NCBI RefSeq assembly: GCF_001544475.1
Contig: NZ_FCNW02000043.1
Location: 1-53,905, forward strand
Reading direction: 5' to 3'
Source: Caballeronia humi
GTDB lineage: Bacteria; Pseudomonadota; Gammaproteobacteria; Burkholderiales; Burkholderiaceae
DNA: 53,905 bases
Positions within the stretch are counted from its first letter, which is position 1. Every line of letters begins with the position of its first letter. The position numbers were made by a program, and so were the translations under genes. The notes below the pieces were generated by a model. The model was given only the letters and a program-made list of their open reading frames with translations, was not told where the DNA came from and did not search any database. Shown piece by piece: positions 42,201 to 50,926 of the stretch.

Positions 42201-45200
42201 AGGTTGGATAAGCAGCTACACGGGGCAGCCGATGTCCGACGCTCACATGCGAGTCTGGGTGGGCGACCGCGTTCAGAAGATTCGCGCATTGTCCCCACGA
42301 AAGCTTCTGGAAGTCGGGTGCGGTTCCGGCCTGCTTCTGTTCCGCTTGGCGGCCGGCTGCGAAGAATTCTGGGGTACCGACATCTCCGCCCGTACCTTGG
42401 CCGCGACGCAGGCCAATAATTCGGCGACGGCAAGAGAGAGCAAGGTCAGGCTTTTCCACCTTGCCGCCCACGAACTTGGAGAGCTTCCGCGGAGGTACTT
42501 CGATTCAGTGGTGATCAATTCTGTTGTCCAGTACTTTCCGTCGTCTTCCTACCTGCTCCAGGTTCTGGAGGAAGCGATCAACAAGGTCTGCCACGGAGGC
42601 ATGCTGTTTCTTGGGGACATCCGATGTTTTTCGCTTCTCGAATCGTTTCACACCGATGTGATCTGGCGACGGCGCCGCGACGATCAGACAGTTGCTGATC
42701 CGACAGTTGCTGAATTGCGCGACGCAGCCTCCCGTGCGGCTCGAGACGAAGAGGAACTTGCCGTCGCCCCTGCGTTCTTCCATGGTCTCTCCAGGCAACT
42801 GCCTCGCATCAAGGCGGTGAGGATTGAGATGCAGAGAGGCGCAGAGTGGAACGAGCTGACGAAATTCCGCTACGACGTCACACTGAAGCTCGACGAACCC
42901 GTCCAGTCGTTTGAAGGCCCCAGCTTGGAGTGGCACGGCTCCGCGGGCGATCAGATCTTGCGGCTGCTACGAGACGAGCACCCGCCTGCACTTCGGCTCG
43001 CGAGTGTCGCTAATGCCCGAATGCAGCAAGACGCGAAACTGGCGAAGCTGCTGCGCGAAGGTCCGCCCAACGCGTCGGTTAGAGTCTTGTTGGAAGGCAT
43101 CGATCGTGAGATGGATCCCTCTGCTGCAGACCCGGAGGCATTCTGGCGTCTGGCGGAGGATTGCGGCTATCGACTTACCGCATCGGTTCTCGATCCGCAG
43201 TTCGAATACTTCGATGCATTTTTCACCAAAGTCGGGACGACCGCCACGGGAGGGTTCCTTCCTTGCGACAGCACCGCGTCGTGCGCGTCGGAAGACCTGG
43301 CGAACGACCCATTGTCGAACCGTCTGTGGCGTGAACTTAGTCCTGCGCTCTACGATCAGGTCCGCGAGATCCTCCCGGATTTCATGGTGCCTGCCGTGAT
43401 TCAAGCGCTCCCGCACATTCCGCTCACCCCGAGTGGGAAAGTCGACTGGCAGAGCATTCCCATCGCGAAGCGGGGCCGGGATGGATCGAAGCGTGGCTTC
43501 GTGGCCCCGGGCAATGAGGTGGAGCGACAACTTTGTCAAATGTGGGAGACGCTGCTGGGTGTCCCTCGGGTCGGTGTGCAGGACAACTTCTTCGATCTCG
43601 GCGGGCATTCCTTGCTGGCGACACAGCTCGTCTCGCGCATCTGGTCAGGCTTCGGCGTCGAGCTGCCGTTGCGCACTTTGTTCGATCGCCCGACGATCGC
43701 GGCACTGACCGGTTTGCTGCTCGGCACGGCCGGCCTTGCACATCGGCAAGCGATCGTCCCGGTCGCGCGACCGGCGCGCATTCCGTTGTCCTTCGCGCAA
43801 AGCCGGCTGTGGTTTCTCGACCAGTGGTCCGCGGGCAGCGGCTTCTACAACATTGCCGATGCCTGGACCTTGCGAGGGCCGCTGGACGTCGCTGCTCTCT
43901 CTCGCGCGCTGGTGGGGATCGTGGTCCGCCACGAGGCGCTTCGCACCCGCTTCTTGTCGTCCGGCGGCGAACCCGAGCAGGTCGTCGATCCGGCTCAGGA
44001 TGTCGGCTCGCCGCTGCGCGAGGTCGACCTCGACGCCTTCGACCCCGCGCAGCGGCAGGCGCGCTTGGTCGAGATACTTGCGCAGGAGTCGACCAAGCCC
44101 TTCGACCTCGGGAGCGGCCCGATGCTGCGCGCGACGCTGGTGAAGTGCGGTCCGGACGAGCACGTGCTGCTTCTGGTGACCCACCACATCGCCAGCGACG
44201 GATGGTCCGTCGGTGTGCTGAGCCGGGAGCTGTCCGCCTTCTATCGGGCCCACGCGCTGGGCCACGAACCCGACCTCCCGGCGCTGCCGATCCAGTACGC
44301 CGACTTTGCGCTGTGGCAGCGCGGACGGCTCCAAGGGGAGTTCAGTCAGCGACTCTTCGATTACTGGCGACGGCAACTGCAGGACGTCGAGCCGCTCGAG
44401 CTGCCGACCGACCGGCCGCGCCCGGCGCTGCAGACGTTTCGCGGAAACTCGCTGACTTTCGAACTCTCCGCCAAGCTGACGGCCTCGCTGGAAGCGCTCT
44501 CCCAGCGGTGCGGTGCGACCCTGTTCATGACGCTGCTGGCCGGGTTCCAGATCCTGCTGCACCGATACAGCGGGCAGACCGACATTGCCGTGGGCTCGCC
44601 GATCGCCAATCGCAACCGGGTCGAGATCGAGGGCTTGATCGGCTTCTTCGTGAACACCTTGGTGCTGCGCAACCGCCTCAAAAGCGGGGAGACGTTTCGC
44701 CAGTTTCTCCAGCAGGTGCGCCAGACCACCTTGGACGCCTATGAGCACCAAGACTGTCCGTTCGAGCAATTGGTCGAGATCCTCGCTCCACAGCGCGATG
44801 CGAGCCGCAATCCGATCTTCCAAGTCATCTTCGCGCTCCAGAATGCGCCGTCCGATGAGCCTGAATTGGCGGGGTTGGAGGTCAGAAGTCTGACCATTCC
44901 TGGCTGCAGCGCGAAATTCGATCTGAGCTTCCTTCTTGCCAAGCACGGTGCGGGCCTGTCCTGCGAAATCGAGTATGCCGACGACCTGTTCGAGCATCGC
45001 ACGATCGAACAACTTGCCGATCACTACCGCGAGCTTCTACAGCGAATTGTGGAACTATCAGATCGCCCGATCCGGCAGTTGATGCTCACGAACGGCCAGC
45101 GTCGACGTTCGCAAGATGCGTTTGACCATCACGTCTGGAACTCGCCTCGTCCAGTTCTTGACCTCGTGGCCGAGATGACCCGCCAGCAGCCGGACGCGAT

Positions 45201-47700
45201 CGCCGTCAGCGGTGGTGGCTGGTCATTGAGCTATCGCGAGCTCGATCGGCGGTCAAGTCAGCTTGCCCGCTTTCTTCAGAAGCGGGGCGTCGGCGCGGAA
45301 ACGCGTGTCGGTCTGTGCCACGATCGCACGCCGATGCTGATCGTCGCGGTGTTCGGTATCTTAAAAGCGGGGGCCGCCTACGTGCCGCTGGATCCAGCCT
45401 ACCCGGACGGTCGACTCGCGTTCATGGCGGAGGATTCCGGCGTGCGCATCGTGCTTGCTTGCCGTCAAACCCGTCGTCGGTTCGTTCGTCCGTCATATGA
45501 TGTCGTCGTGCTGGAGGATCGGGACCATGAATTGGAACTCGAGAACGGTAAAGCGCCGCCGCATTCCACGTCTCGGGACAACCTTGCCTATGTGATGTAC
45601 ACGTCCGGATCGACGGGCAGACCCAAGGGCGTGGCGATCACCAGGGGCAATCTCGACTCTTTCATCTTCTCGGTCACTTCACTTCTCGCGACAGAGGAAT
45701 TGGAAGCGGTCCTCGCGAGCACCTCCATCTGCTTCGACCTCTCCGTGTTCGAGATGTTTGCACCGCTGTCGACCGGCGGAAAGATTATGTTGGTCGAAAC
45801 ATTCTTGACGAGGCGAAATTCACAAGCGGCCGACACGGCGACACTTTTCAACACGGTGCCTTCGGTGTTCTCAGAATTTCTAAAGATGGAGCCCGCCTCT
45901 CGGCCGGTGAGGTCCATCTGCCTTGCGGGCGAAGCTCTGAGCCTCGAACTCTCGCGGCGCATATTCGATCGATTTCCCGACGCGAGACTGCGCAATCTGT
46001 ATGGTCCGACGGAGAGCACCACGTACGCGACACACCATATGCTGGACCCGAGTTTTGCGCTGCGACCGCCCGTCGGTCGACCGTTGCGCAACACCGAGGT
46101 CCACGTGCTGGACGATGACCTCAATGCTGTTCCGGTCGGTGTCACGGGGGAGCTCTTCATCGGCGGGGAAGGGCTTGCGCGGGGCTACTGGGGGCGGCCC
46201 GCGCTGACTGCTGAGTGCTTCCTGCCTCACCCGTTCACCGAGCTGCCGGGCTGCCGGCTTTACCGCACGGGGGATCGCGTGCGCTGGAACGGGCGGGGAG
46301 ATCTCGAGTACCTCGGTCGGCGTGATCAGCAGGTGAAGATGCACGGCTACCGGATCGAGCTCGCGGAAGTCGAGGCTGCCTTTGCGAGCCACGCGTCGGT
46401 CGCCGCGGCAGTGGTTCAGCTACGCGAAGACAAACCGGGAAGGCAACACTTGGCAGCCTATGTCGTCCCGGTCGTTGATGGCGTCGTCGACGACGACGTC
46501 CTCCGTGCGCACGTGCAGGCAATTCTTCCTGGTTACTCGGTGCCGGCAAGCATCACCCCGCTTGCCAGCCTGCCGTTGACAAAGAGCGGAAAGGTCGATG
46601 CCAATGCGCTTCGTCTGCTGGAGGTCGACACAGCACCGTGGACAACCAAGATCGCGCCCCGCAACGAGACCGAGGACCTGCTCGTCGAGATCTGGAAGGA
46701 GATCCTCCACATTTCCGCTGTTGGGATCCATGAAAATTTCTTCGCGCTCGGCGGTGACTCGTTCGACGCGCTCCGGTGTATGGCTGCCTGCGAGGACAGG
46801 TTGCGGTGCCGTTTGCCTGTCTCGGCCTTGTTTCGGCTGGGGACGATCGCGGGACTTGCCGAGGCCATCGCCGCGCGCAACATCGCGGGGGACACAGACC
46901 TTGCCTCGATACCCGATGTCGTGCCGATCGCACCGCATGACTCTCGCCCGCTCCTGTTCCTCGTCCATCCGATCGGTGGAGAACTTGCCTGCTACACGCC
47001 CTTGTCCCGCAGGCTCGAGCGGAGCTACAGCGTGCTTGGATTCGCTGACAAGTCAGTGCAGCAGGATGGCAGCATTGAGGAGATAGCCGGCCGCTATGCG
47101 AATGCGTTGAACCTTGAAGCTGGAAATCGACCCGTGCGCATCGCTGGTTGGTCGTTTGGGGGACTGGTCGCCTACGAGATGTGCCGGCAGATCGCGGCTC
47201 GCGACGGACAGGTGGCGCTCTTGTGCATGATTGATACGCACGCGTCGCTCTGCGAAGAGCTCGAAGCCTCCGACGACGACCTCTTCGTGCAATTCGTGCG
47301 GGACATTGGCCGATCGGCAAACGTCGCTTTCGACTTCCCGCCCGAGAGCTTGCTCGACCTTGAAGGGTCGCTTCGATGGGCCGGTCTACGGACCCACCTT
47401 CACGACGTGGGCATGTGGAGTTCCGCAGGCGCCGTGCGTCCGCTCGAGCTTGCGTTCGAGCGCTATCGTGTCCAACTGAGGGCCGCCGGAAAGTACCGGC
47501 TCGCCCCGTATGCCGGACGGGCCATCATCGTGTCGGCTCTTGCGGAGGGCGATTCTGAGACCTCAACGGACGCCTGGTCGTGCCTGCTGCTGGGCGAGAC
47601 CACTTACGTCGGGCTGGACGCCGACCATTACACGATCATGCGCGAGCCGAACGTCGGTGAGATCGCCGGCCTTCTTCTCGAAGACGTCGAGACGTCGTAA
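39226..47700 (+). CDS. Non-ribosomal peptide synthetase, C-A-MT-T-C-A-T-TE
   Basis: A 2824-aa terminating synthetase. Domains: C3 (about 45-470; THHIASDGWS near 180), A3 (about 495-1400) with an inserted methyltransferase (VGCGSGLLLF near 1028), T3 (LGGHSL near 1453), C4 (about 1514-1880), A4 (YTSGSTGRPKG near 2125), T4 (LGGDSF near 2504) and a type I thioesterase (GWSFGG near 2641, His in ADHYTI). My specificity codes are DAFFVGGTFK for A3 (valine/branched aliphatic, N-methylated) and DLFNCALTYK for A4 (close to alanine codes). The GTG at 39226 is supported by AGGAGGG at 39213-39219. C3 and C4 are encoded by identical DNA. The thioesterase would release a tetrapeptide, linear or cyclised. 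Confidence 0.94.
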   Translation: MLTPGGKLRLTQLGKNRRELLKSRLSEAGLNHQGDAIEAGLRPARIPLSFAQSRLWFLDQWSAGSGFYNIADAWTLRGPLDVAALSRALVGIVVRHEALRTRFLSSGGEPEQVVDPAQDVGSPLREVDLDAFDPAQRQARLVEILAQESTKPFDLGSGPMLRATLVKCGPDEHVLLLVTHHIASDGWSVGVLSRELSAFYRAHALGHEPDLPALPIQYADFALWQRGRLQGEFSQRLFDYWRRQLQDVEPLELPTDRPRPALQTFRGNSLTFELSAKLTASLEALSQRCGATLFMTLLAGFQILLHRYSGQTDIAVGSPIANRNRVEIEGLIGFFVNTLVLRNRLKSGETFRQFLQQVRQTTLDAYEHQDCPFEQLVEILAPQRDASRNPIFQVIFALQNAPSDPLDLHGTQVAYRELDSKASRFDLEIYLSAERGRLHGYCCYSADLFDERTIEQLAGHYRELLHWIGEHPEEPVRKLQMLTPAQHDLLLNTWGTGAALRPTETLLFLFRRSARQHSDAIAVTGNGHALSYDELDRQSSQFAHFLRKRGVGVETRVGLCHERTPELIVAVLGILKAGGAYVPMDPSYPNHRLVLIAADSDLAVVVTSGHERRRFERLECDVIVFDDVRRMVSLESDDTPPDPTRPDNLAYVMYTSGSTGEPKGVAVTNRNIVRLAIRQTYVDIGPTTVIALASNTAFDAASFEMWAGLLNGARLVCVARHELIDASALSAKIEGEHISVLFLTAALFHHMCRSHVDTFAGLTNLVVGGDRLDPSAAAIFRRAHPRVALINGFGPTETTTFATSYRVPKAAAMTFVPIGRPLTNTEVYVLDAELRIVPIGVPGELFIGGAGVARGYLGRPGLTAERFMPHPFSSVPGARLYRTGDKVRFLAKGDLEFIGRYDHQVKLRGYRIELGEIESALMRHPGVASAVVQLREDTPGDRYIAASVVLSGRASDQRQSMAASQIEGWRAVFDSNAIDAAQSTWTPMFNLQGWISSYTGQPMSDAHMRVWVGDRVQKIRALSPRKLLEVGCGSGLLLFRLAAGCEEFWGTDISARTLAATQANNSATARESKVRLFHLAAHELGELPRRYFDSVVINSVVQYFPSSSYLLQVLEEAINKVCHGGMLFLGDIRCFSLLESFHTDVIWRRRRDDQTVADPTVAELRDAASRAARDEEELAVAPAFFHGLSRQLPRIKAVRIEMQRGAEWNELTKFRYDVTLKLDEPVQSFEGPSLEWHGSAGDQILRLLRDEHPPALRLASVANARMQQDAKLAKLLREGPPNASVRVLLEGIDREMDPSAADPEAFWRLAEDCGYRLTASVLDPQFEYFDAFFTKVGTTATGGFLPCDSTASCASEDLANDPLSNRLWRELSPALYDQVREILPDFMVPAVIQALPHIPLTPSGKVDWQSIPIAKRGRDGSKRGFVAPGNEVERQLCQMWETLLGVPRVGVQDNFFDLGGHSLLATQLVSRIWSGFGVELPLRTLFDRPTIAALTGLLLGTAGLAHRQAIVPVARPARIPLSFAQSRLWFLDQWSAGSGFYNIADAWTLRGPLDVAALSRALVGIVVRHEALRTRFLSSGGEPEQVVDPAQDVGSPLREVDLDAFDPAQRQARLVEILAQESTKPFDLGSGPMLRATLVKCGPDEHVLLLVTHHIASDGWSVGVLSRELSAFYRAHALGHEPDLPALPIQYADFALWQRGRLQGEFSQRLFDYWRRQLQDVEPLELPTDRPRPALQTFRGNSLTFELSAKLTASLEALSQRCGATLFMTLLAGFQILLHRYSGQTDIAVGSPIANRNRVEIEGLIGFFVNTLVLRNRLKSGETFRQFLQQVRQTTLDAYEHQDCPFEQLVEILAPQRDASRNPIFQVIFALQNAPSDEPELAGLEVRSLTIPGCSAKFDLSFLLAKHGAGLSCEIEYADDLFEHRTIEQLADHYRELLQRIVELSDRPIRQLMLTNGQRRRSQDAFDHHVWNSPRPVLDLVAEMTRQQPDAIAVSGGGWSLSYRELDRRSSQLARFLQKRGVGAETRVGLCHDRTPMLIVAVFGILKAGAAYVPLDPAYPDGRLAFMAEDSGVRIVLACRQTRRRFVRPSYDVVVLEDRDHELELENGKAPPHSTSRDNLAYVMYTSGSTGRPKGVAITRGNLDSFIFSVTSLLATEELEAVLASTSICFDLSVFEMFAPLSTGGKIMLVETFLTRRNSQAADTATLFNTVPSVFSEFLKMEPASRPVRSICLAGEALSLELSRRIFDRFPDARLRNLYGPTESTTYATHHMLDPSFALRPPVGRPLRNTEVHVLDDDLNAVPVGVTGELFIGGEGLARGYWGRPALTAECFLPHPFTELPGCRLYRTGDRVRWNGRGDLEYLGRRDQQVKMHGYRIELAEVEAAFASHASVAAAVVQLREDKPGRQHLAAYVVPVVDGVVDDDVLRAHVQAILPGYSVPASITPLASLPLTKSGKVDANALRLLEVDTAPWTTKIAPRNETEDLLVEIWKEILHISAVGIHENFFALGGDSFDALRCMAACEDRLRCRLPVSALFRLGTIAGLAEAIAARNIAGDTDLASIPDVVPIAPHDSRPLLFLVHPIGGELACYTPLSRRLERSYSVLGFADKSVQQDGSIEEIAGRYANALNLEAGNRPVRIAGWSFGGLVAYEMCRQIAARDGQVALLCMIDTHASLCEELEASDDDLFVQFVRDIGRSANVAFDFPPESLLDLEGSLRWAGLRTHLHDVGMWSSAGAVRPLELAFERYRVQLRAAGKYRLAPYAGRAIIVSALAEGDSETSTDAWSCLLLGETTYVGLDADHYTIMREPNVGEIAGLLLEDVETS
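39348..40437 (+). repeat. Direct repeat copy 1 (C-domain DNA)
   Basis: This 1,090-bp segment, encoding most of C3, is repeated at 43767-44856 with an offset of 4,419 bp. All three forward-frame translations agree and the border bases differ immediately outside, so the copies appear identical at DNA level. Confidence 0.9.
43767..44856 (+). repeat. Direct repeat copy 2 (C-domain DNA)
   Basis: Second copy, encoding most of C4. The offset is divisible by three, so recombination between the copies would fuse C3 to A4 in frame and delete one whole C-A-MT-T module. Confidence 0.9.
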
Positions 47701-47861
47701 ATTCAGCAAGGTAATCGGCAGATCGAGCGCCGCCTTGCGAAACTTCGGCATAAACTTTGATGCCATCTTGTCGAGCCCGACCTGCGGATCTCGGGTTCCC
47801 AAGTTCATCGCGGCCGCGACGCGTCCGACGCTATCGGGCACTGGCATGCGATAGAGCGCAG

Positions 47862-47985
47862 ATAGGCGCAGCGGGCGATATCTCGGTCGTTGTTGAACGA
47901 GCCGCCGCGCAGGACCTTTCCAGACTGCCTGGCGGATGGCGCCACCCACCAGGGAAAGATAGCGAAAAAAACCACGTTTCGCGCA
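47862..47985 (-). other. Relic of a diversity-generating retroelement template repeat
   Basis: On the minus strand, a run encoding KVLRGGSFNNDRDIARCAY copies the 3' end of the FGE domain gene located just upstream. From 47916 inwards, 23 bases are identical to 48195-48173, then 15 bases differ at 7 places, 6 of them where this copy has A, then 14 bases are identical. The preceding stretch (frame reading FFRYLSLVGGAIRQAVW) resembles the conserved leader I associate with such template repeats. The copy breaks off near 47864. No reverse transcriptase is present. Confidence 0.6.
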
Positions 47986-48062
47986 GCGGAGAAAGTCTCT
48001 CTTGCCCCCTCCAGAGCCGGAATGTTCAGAGTGCCGGAGCCCAGAGATGCCAGAGAGCAGAG

Positions 48063-50924
48063 TTACGAAACAGGCGAAGACCGCAATACCACCCGAAACC
48101 CGATGTAGCCGCAGCGGGGGACTGGAGGATTCCAACTGCGACTGGCGCAGCGGGCGAGACCTGGGCCGACGCTGAACGAGCCGCCGCGCAGGACCATGCA
48201 ATCCGTTGCGGTTGCAGTCGGGTTCTCGCGGCCATCATCTGCGAGGTAGGGATAGGCAGCGTAACGGCTGCGTGTCCATTCAAAGACGTTGCCTATCATG
48301 TCGTACAGGCCGAAGCCGTTGGCAGGAAAGCAGCCTGCCGCCGACGTGTCGCCGATCCCAGAATCGGCGTAGTTCGCCCGATTCGGATTGGGTGTCTCGC
48401 CCCAGGAGAAAAACGGTCCGCTCAATCCGCCCCGCGCGGCCTTCTCCCACTCAAGTTCGCTGGGCAGGGCGACGCGCCAGCCGCTGTCCCGCACTAGGCG
48501 GGCAAGGCCGCTCTTCTGAAGTGCTGGCGAAGTGACCAGCATCTCGTGCAGCCAATCGCAATAGGCCAGTGCATCGTGCCAGCTTACGAAGCGCACCGGT
48601 CGGCTGTCCGGGTCGCGTAGTGCTCTGGCATCGCCAATCTCGAATCCCGTCGACTCGACGAAGGCCCTGAACTGTGCGATCGTAACTGGATAGCGTGCAA
48701 CGTAACAATCCGGAGCCGGGGTGGGTGCATCGTTGATCTCTTCGCCCGGCACTTGGAGACCGGTAATCGCGACTCGCCGCAAGTCAGAATTGGGCGTGCC
48801 GATCCGGAAATGCGGGTCAGCCGCGATCCGCACGAACCCGAGCAGGTCGTCAGCCGGCAAGTAGAAGCACTGCGGATCAAAGCGCGCATCGCCGAGGGCC
48901 GCCAGCAGATCCCCAGCCTGCGCGCGATTTGCGGCGGGCAGACCGCCATCGTCTGGATGCACCGAGAGCGACGCGGCGAGCCAATCGGCCACGCGCTCCG
49001 TTATGGCGCGGGTATGCTCGTTCTTGTGGATTGCGCTCAGACCAATTTCCTGCAACTGCGTCCCGGCAAGGAACGCACACATCCAGTCGGCCGCTTCCGG
49101 TCGTCGCCTAGCGCGGAATTCGGCAATTGACCTGCCGCCGATCAGCGCGTCGGCTGCGCTGGCACCGCGCTCGACCTTAGCGAGGCGCGCCGCCAGCGGC
49201 AACACGACTTGCCAGTGCGACGGTGCGCTTCGGGCCAAACGGGTACACTCGGCCGCGAAATCGTCCCGTGTGAACAAATAGCACGCGGCGAGAAATTCCT
49301 GAAAGGTCCGATGGGGAAATGCAAACTGCGGCTCCCCGTGCTTCTGGCCTTGGCCGACCAGAAGGCCAGCGCGCTTATCGATGTAATCAACGACCATCGC
49401 AGCCTTATCCCAACTATCGTTGAACAGCGGCCGAAAGGCGCGAACCAACTGGTGCTCTCCGATGTCCGTCTTCCCTTCCGGCTCAGGATCGCCTCCCGAG
49501 GCCGGCGCGCCCCCTTCAAGGCTGTCCTCATGTACATTGAAAGCCAACTCCTCCAGCACCTCGCGCAGATCCGAAAGTTTCAGGCCCGGCATGGCGAGTT
49601 CATCGAGCAGTGCCTTGTCTGCGCCGATCTGACGGTTCCAGCGCAGTATGAGCAGGTCCACCGAGTCGTTGTACAGGTCGGCTCGATCGTCGGGCAGCCG
49701 TCCGCGATTGGCGTGCAGCGTGGCCATGAGCGTGAGCAGTAGCGGGTTGCAGGCCAGTGGCTGCAGATCCGGGCGCTGCCTCGCCTCCAGAAAGTCGCCC
49801 CTCTTGCGCTCAGCGTCCCCGGGAGCGAGCCATGCGCGCGTCACGAGTGCCGCATACCAAGCGCGGATGAATTGCTTGACCTGCTCGTCATTGAAGTCGG
49901 CCAACGCGTACACGCCACGGGCGGGGTCGGGTCCGCCCGGCCATGCATAGGGCCTGGCGGTGAGTAGGAAGCGGCACTTGGGCCCTGCGATCCGCATAAG
50001 CTCCTGGACTGCTCCCAACACCCGCTGCTGCTTTGCGGCGTTGCCGCATTCGTCAAGACCATCAAGCAGGATCAGGGCACCATGGCTGCGTGCGAGACGC
50101 GTGACGTATTTCATTGTGTCAACCGACAGGCCGTAGCCGCTGGCCTCCAGATCATCCCCGATGAAGGTCCAAAGGTCGTAAGCGCGCGCCGCATCGCTGC
50201 CGACGGGAAGCTTGTCGGCGAAACGGCGCAGGACGACGCGGATGGGCAGCAGCACATCGTGCGTCCAACTGTCGCCCAATCTGGCGAGTTCATCCCGGTG
50301 GCCCTGCCACACTTGGGCCAACGTGAGCAGGACGTTCGCGCCGAAAGTGCTCTTGCCACTTCCTGGCCTGCCCAAAATGGTGAGTTCTCGATGCGCGGCG
50401 AGCGCTTCGAGTGCAGAGACGGGACGGTCCTGGTGCTGCGTCGCCGCGTCACCGCTCAAGGGGCGCTGGTTGCGCAACAGCCACTCAGTAAGCTTCATCT
50501 CCTTAGGGATGCGCAGGCGGGTGTCGAGTGGCACGTAGACGTCAGCGAGCTGCAGCGGCTCCAGCTTCGCCTGCATGGCAGATACGTCGATTTCGCCCAG
50601 CATCAGGCCGGCGAGATCGGCTACAAGCCCATACAGATATAGCGCAATGACCGACTTCGCTTCCTCGGCGTCCTCGCCGCCGTGGATGATCTGGCTCACA
50701 CGCTCAGTGAGGGCGATAGCGATGAAATGGCCTCCTTCCGTAATTACCTGGGTGCCGGTATTGATGGTGCCGGTGTTCTGTCCGCCGACATGCACACCTC
50801 CGGCGCCGACCGACCTTGTGCTCCCCGAACCGTCCACGGTAGGACGCTGACCAGCTTCCAGTTCGGCAATGCGACGCCGCAGGGCTTCGATGTCGTCGTT
50901 GGGGTCAACGGGCGAAGAATTCAT
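48063..50924 (-). CDS. NACHT NTPase with C-terminal FGE-sulfatase (C-type-lectin-fold) domain
   Basis: A 953-aa STAND-type conflict protein. After a short coiled coil (DIEALRRRIAELEAG) comes a Gly-rich segment (AGGVHVGGQNTGTINTGTQV) also found in its operon partner, then a helical region and the NACHT module: Walker A TILGRPGSGKSTF (Lys about 191) and Walker B ALILLDGLDECG (about 290). A winged-helix/helical arm follows, and residues about 690-950 form an FGE-sulfatase domain (CYVARYPVTIAQFRAFVEST, LPSELEWEKAARGG, YDMIGNVFEWTRSRY, VLRGGSFS, IGFRVVLR). FGE ends of this kind are common targets of diversity-generating retroelements and probably bind ligand. The gene starts 2 nt after its partner's stop. 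It likely senses invaders and signals through that partner. Confidence 0.9.
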   Translation of the reverse strand: MNSSPVDPNDDIEALRRRIAELEAGQRPTVDGSGSTRSVGAGGVHVGGQNTGTINTGTQVITEGGHFIAIALTERVSQIIHGGEDAEEAKSVIALYLYGLVADLAGLMLGEIDVSAMQAKLEPLQLADVYVPLDTRLRIPKEMKLTEWLLRNQRPLSGDAATQHQDRPVSALEALAAHRELTILGRPGSGKSTFGANVLLTLAQVWQGHRDELARLGDSWTHDVLLPIRVVLRRFADKLPVGSDAARAYDLWTFIGDDLEASGYGLSVDTMKYVTRLARSHGALILLDGLDECGNAAKQQRVLGAVQELMRIAGPKCRFLLTARPYAWPGGPDPARGVYALADFNDEQVKQFIRAWYAALVTRAWLAPGDAERKRGDFLEARQRPDLQPLACNPLLLTLMATLHANRGRLPDDRADLYNDSVDLLILRWNRQIGADKALLDELAMPGLKLSDLREVLEELAFNVHEDSLEGGAPASGGDPEPEGKTDIGEHQLVRAFRPLFNDSWDKAAMVVDYIDKRAGLLVGQGQKHGEPQFAFPHRTFQEFLAACYLFTRDDFAAECTRLARSAPSHWQVVLPLAARLAKVERGASAADALIGGRSIAEFRARRRPEAADWMCAFLAGTQLQEIGLSAIHKNEHTRAITERVADWLAASLSVHPDDGGLPAANRAQAGDLLAALGDARFDPQCFYLPADDLLGFVRIAADPHFRIGTPNSDLRRVAITGLQVPGEEINDAPTPAPDCYVARYPVTIAQFRAFVESTGFEIGDARALRDPDSRPVRFVSWHDALAYCDWLHEMLVTSPALQKSGLARLVRDSGWRVALPSELEWEKAARGGLSGPFFSWGETPNPNRANYADSGIGDTSAAGCFPANGFGLYDMIGNVFEWTRSRYAAYPYLADDGRENPTATATDCMVLRGGSFSVGPGLARCASRSWNPPVPRCGYIGFRVVLRSSPVS
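48088..48195 (-). other. Putative variable region at the 3' end of the FGE gene
   Basis: The last about 110 bases of the FGE domain, from the LRGGSF codons to the IGFRVV codons. It matches the relic at 47862-47916 at both ends of a diversified block, with substitutions facing adenines of the relic. The region would form the ligand-binding face of the lectin-like fold. Confidence 0.55.
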
Positions 50925-50926
50925 GG

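Noticed and set aside
47563..48201. Minus-strand frame of 212 codons between the NRPS and the FGE gene
   Set aside because: It reads the template-repeat relic and the FGE 3' end out of frame (Arg/Pro/Leu-rich text). No independent gene.
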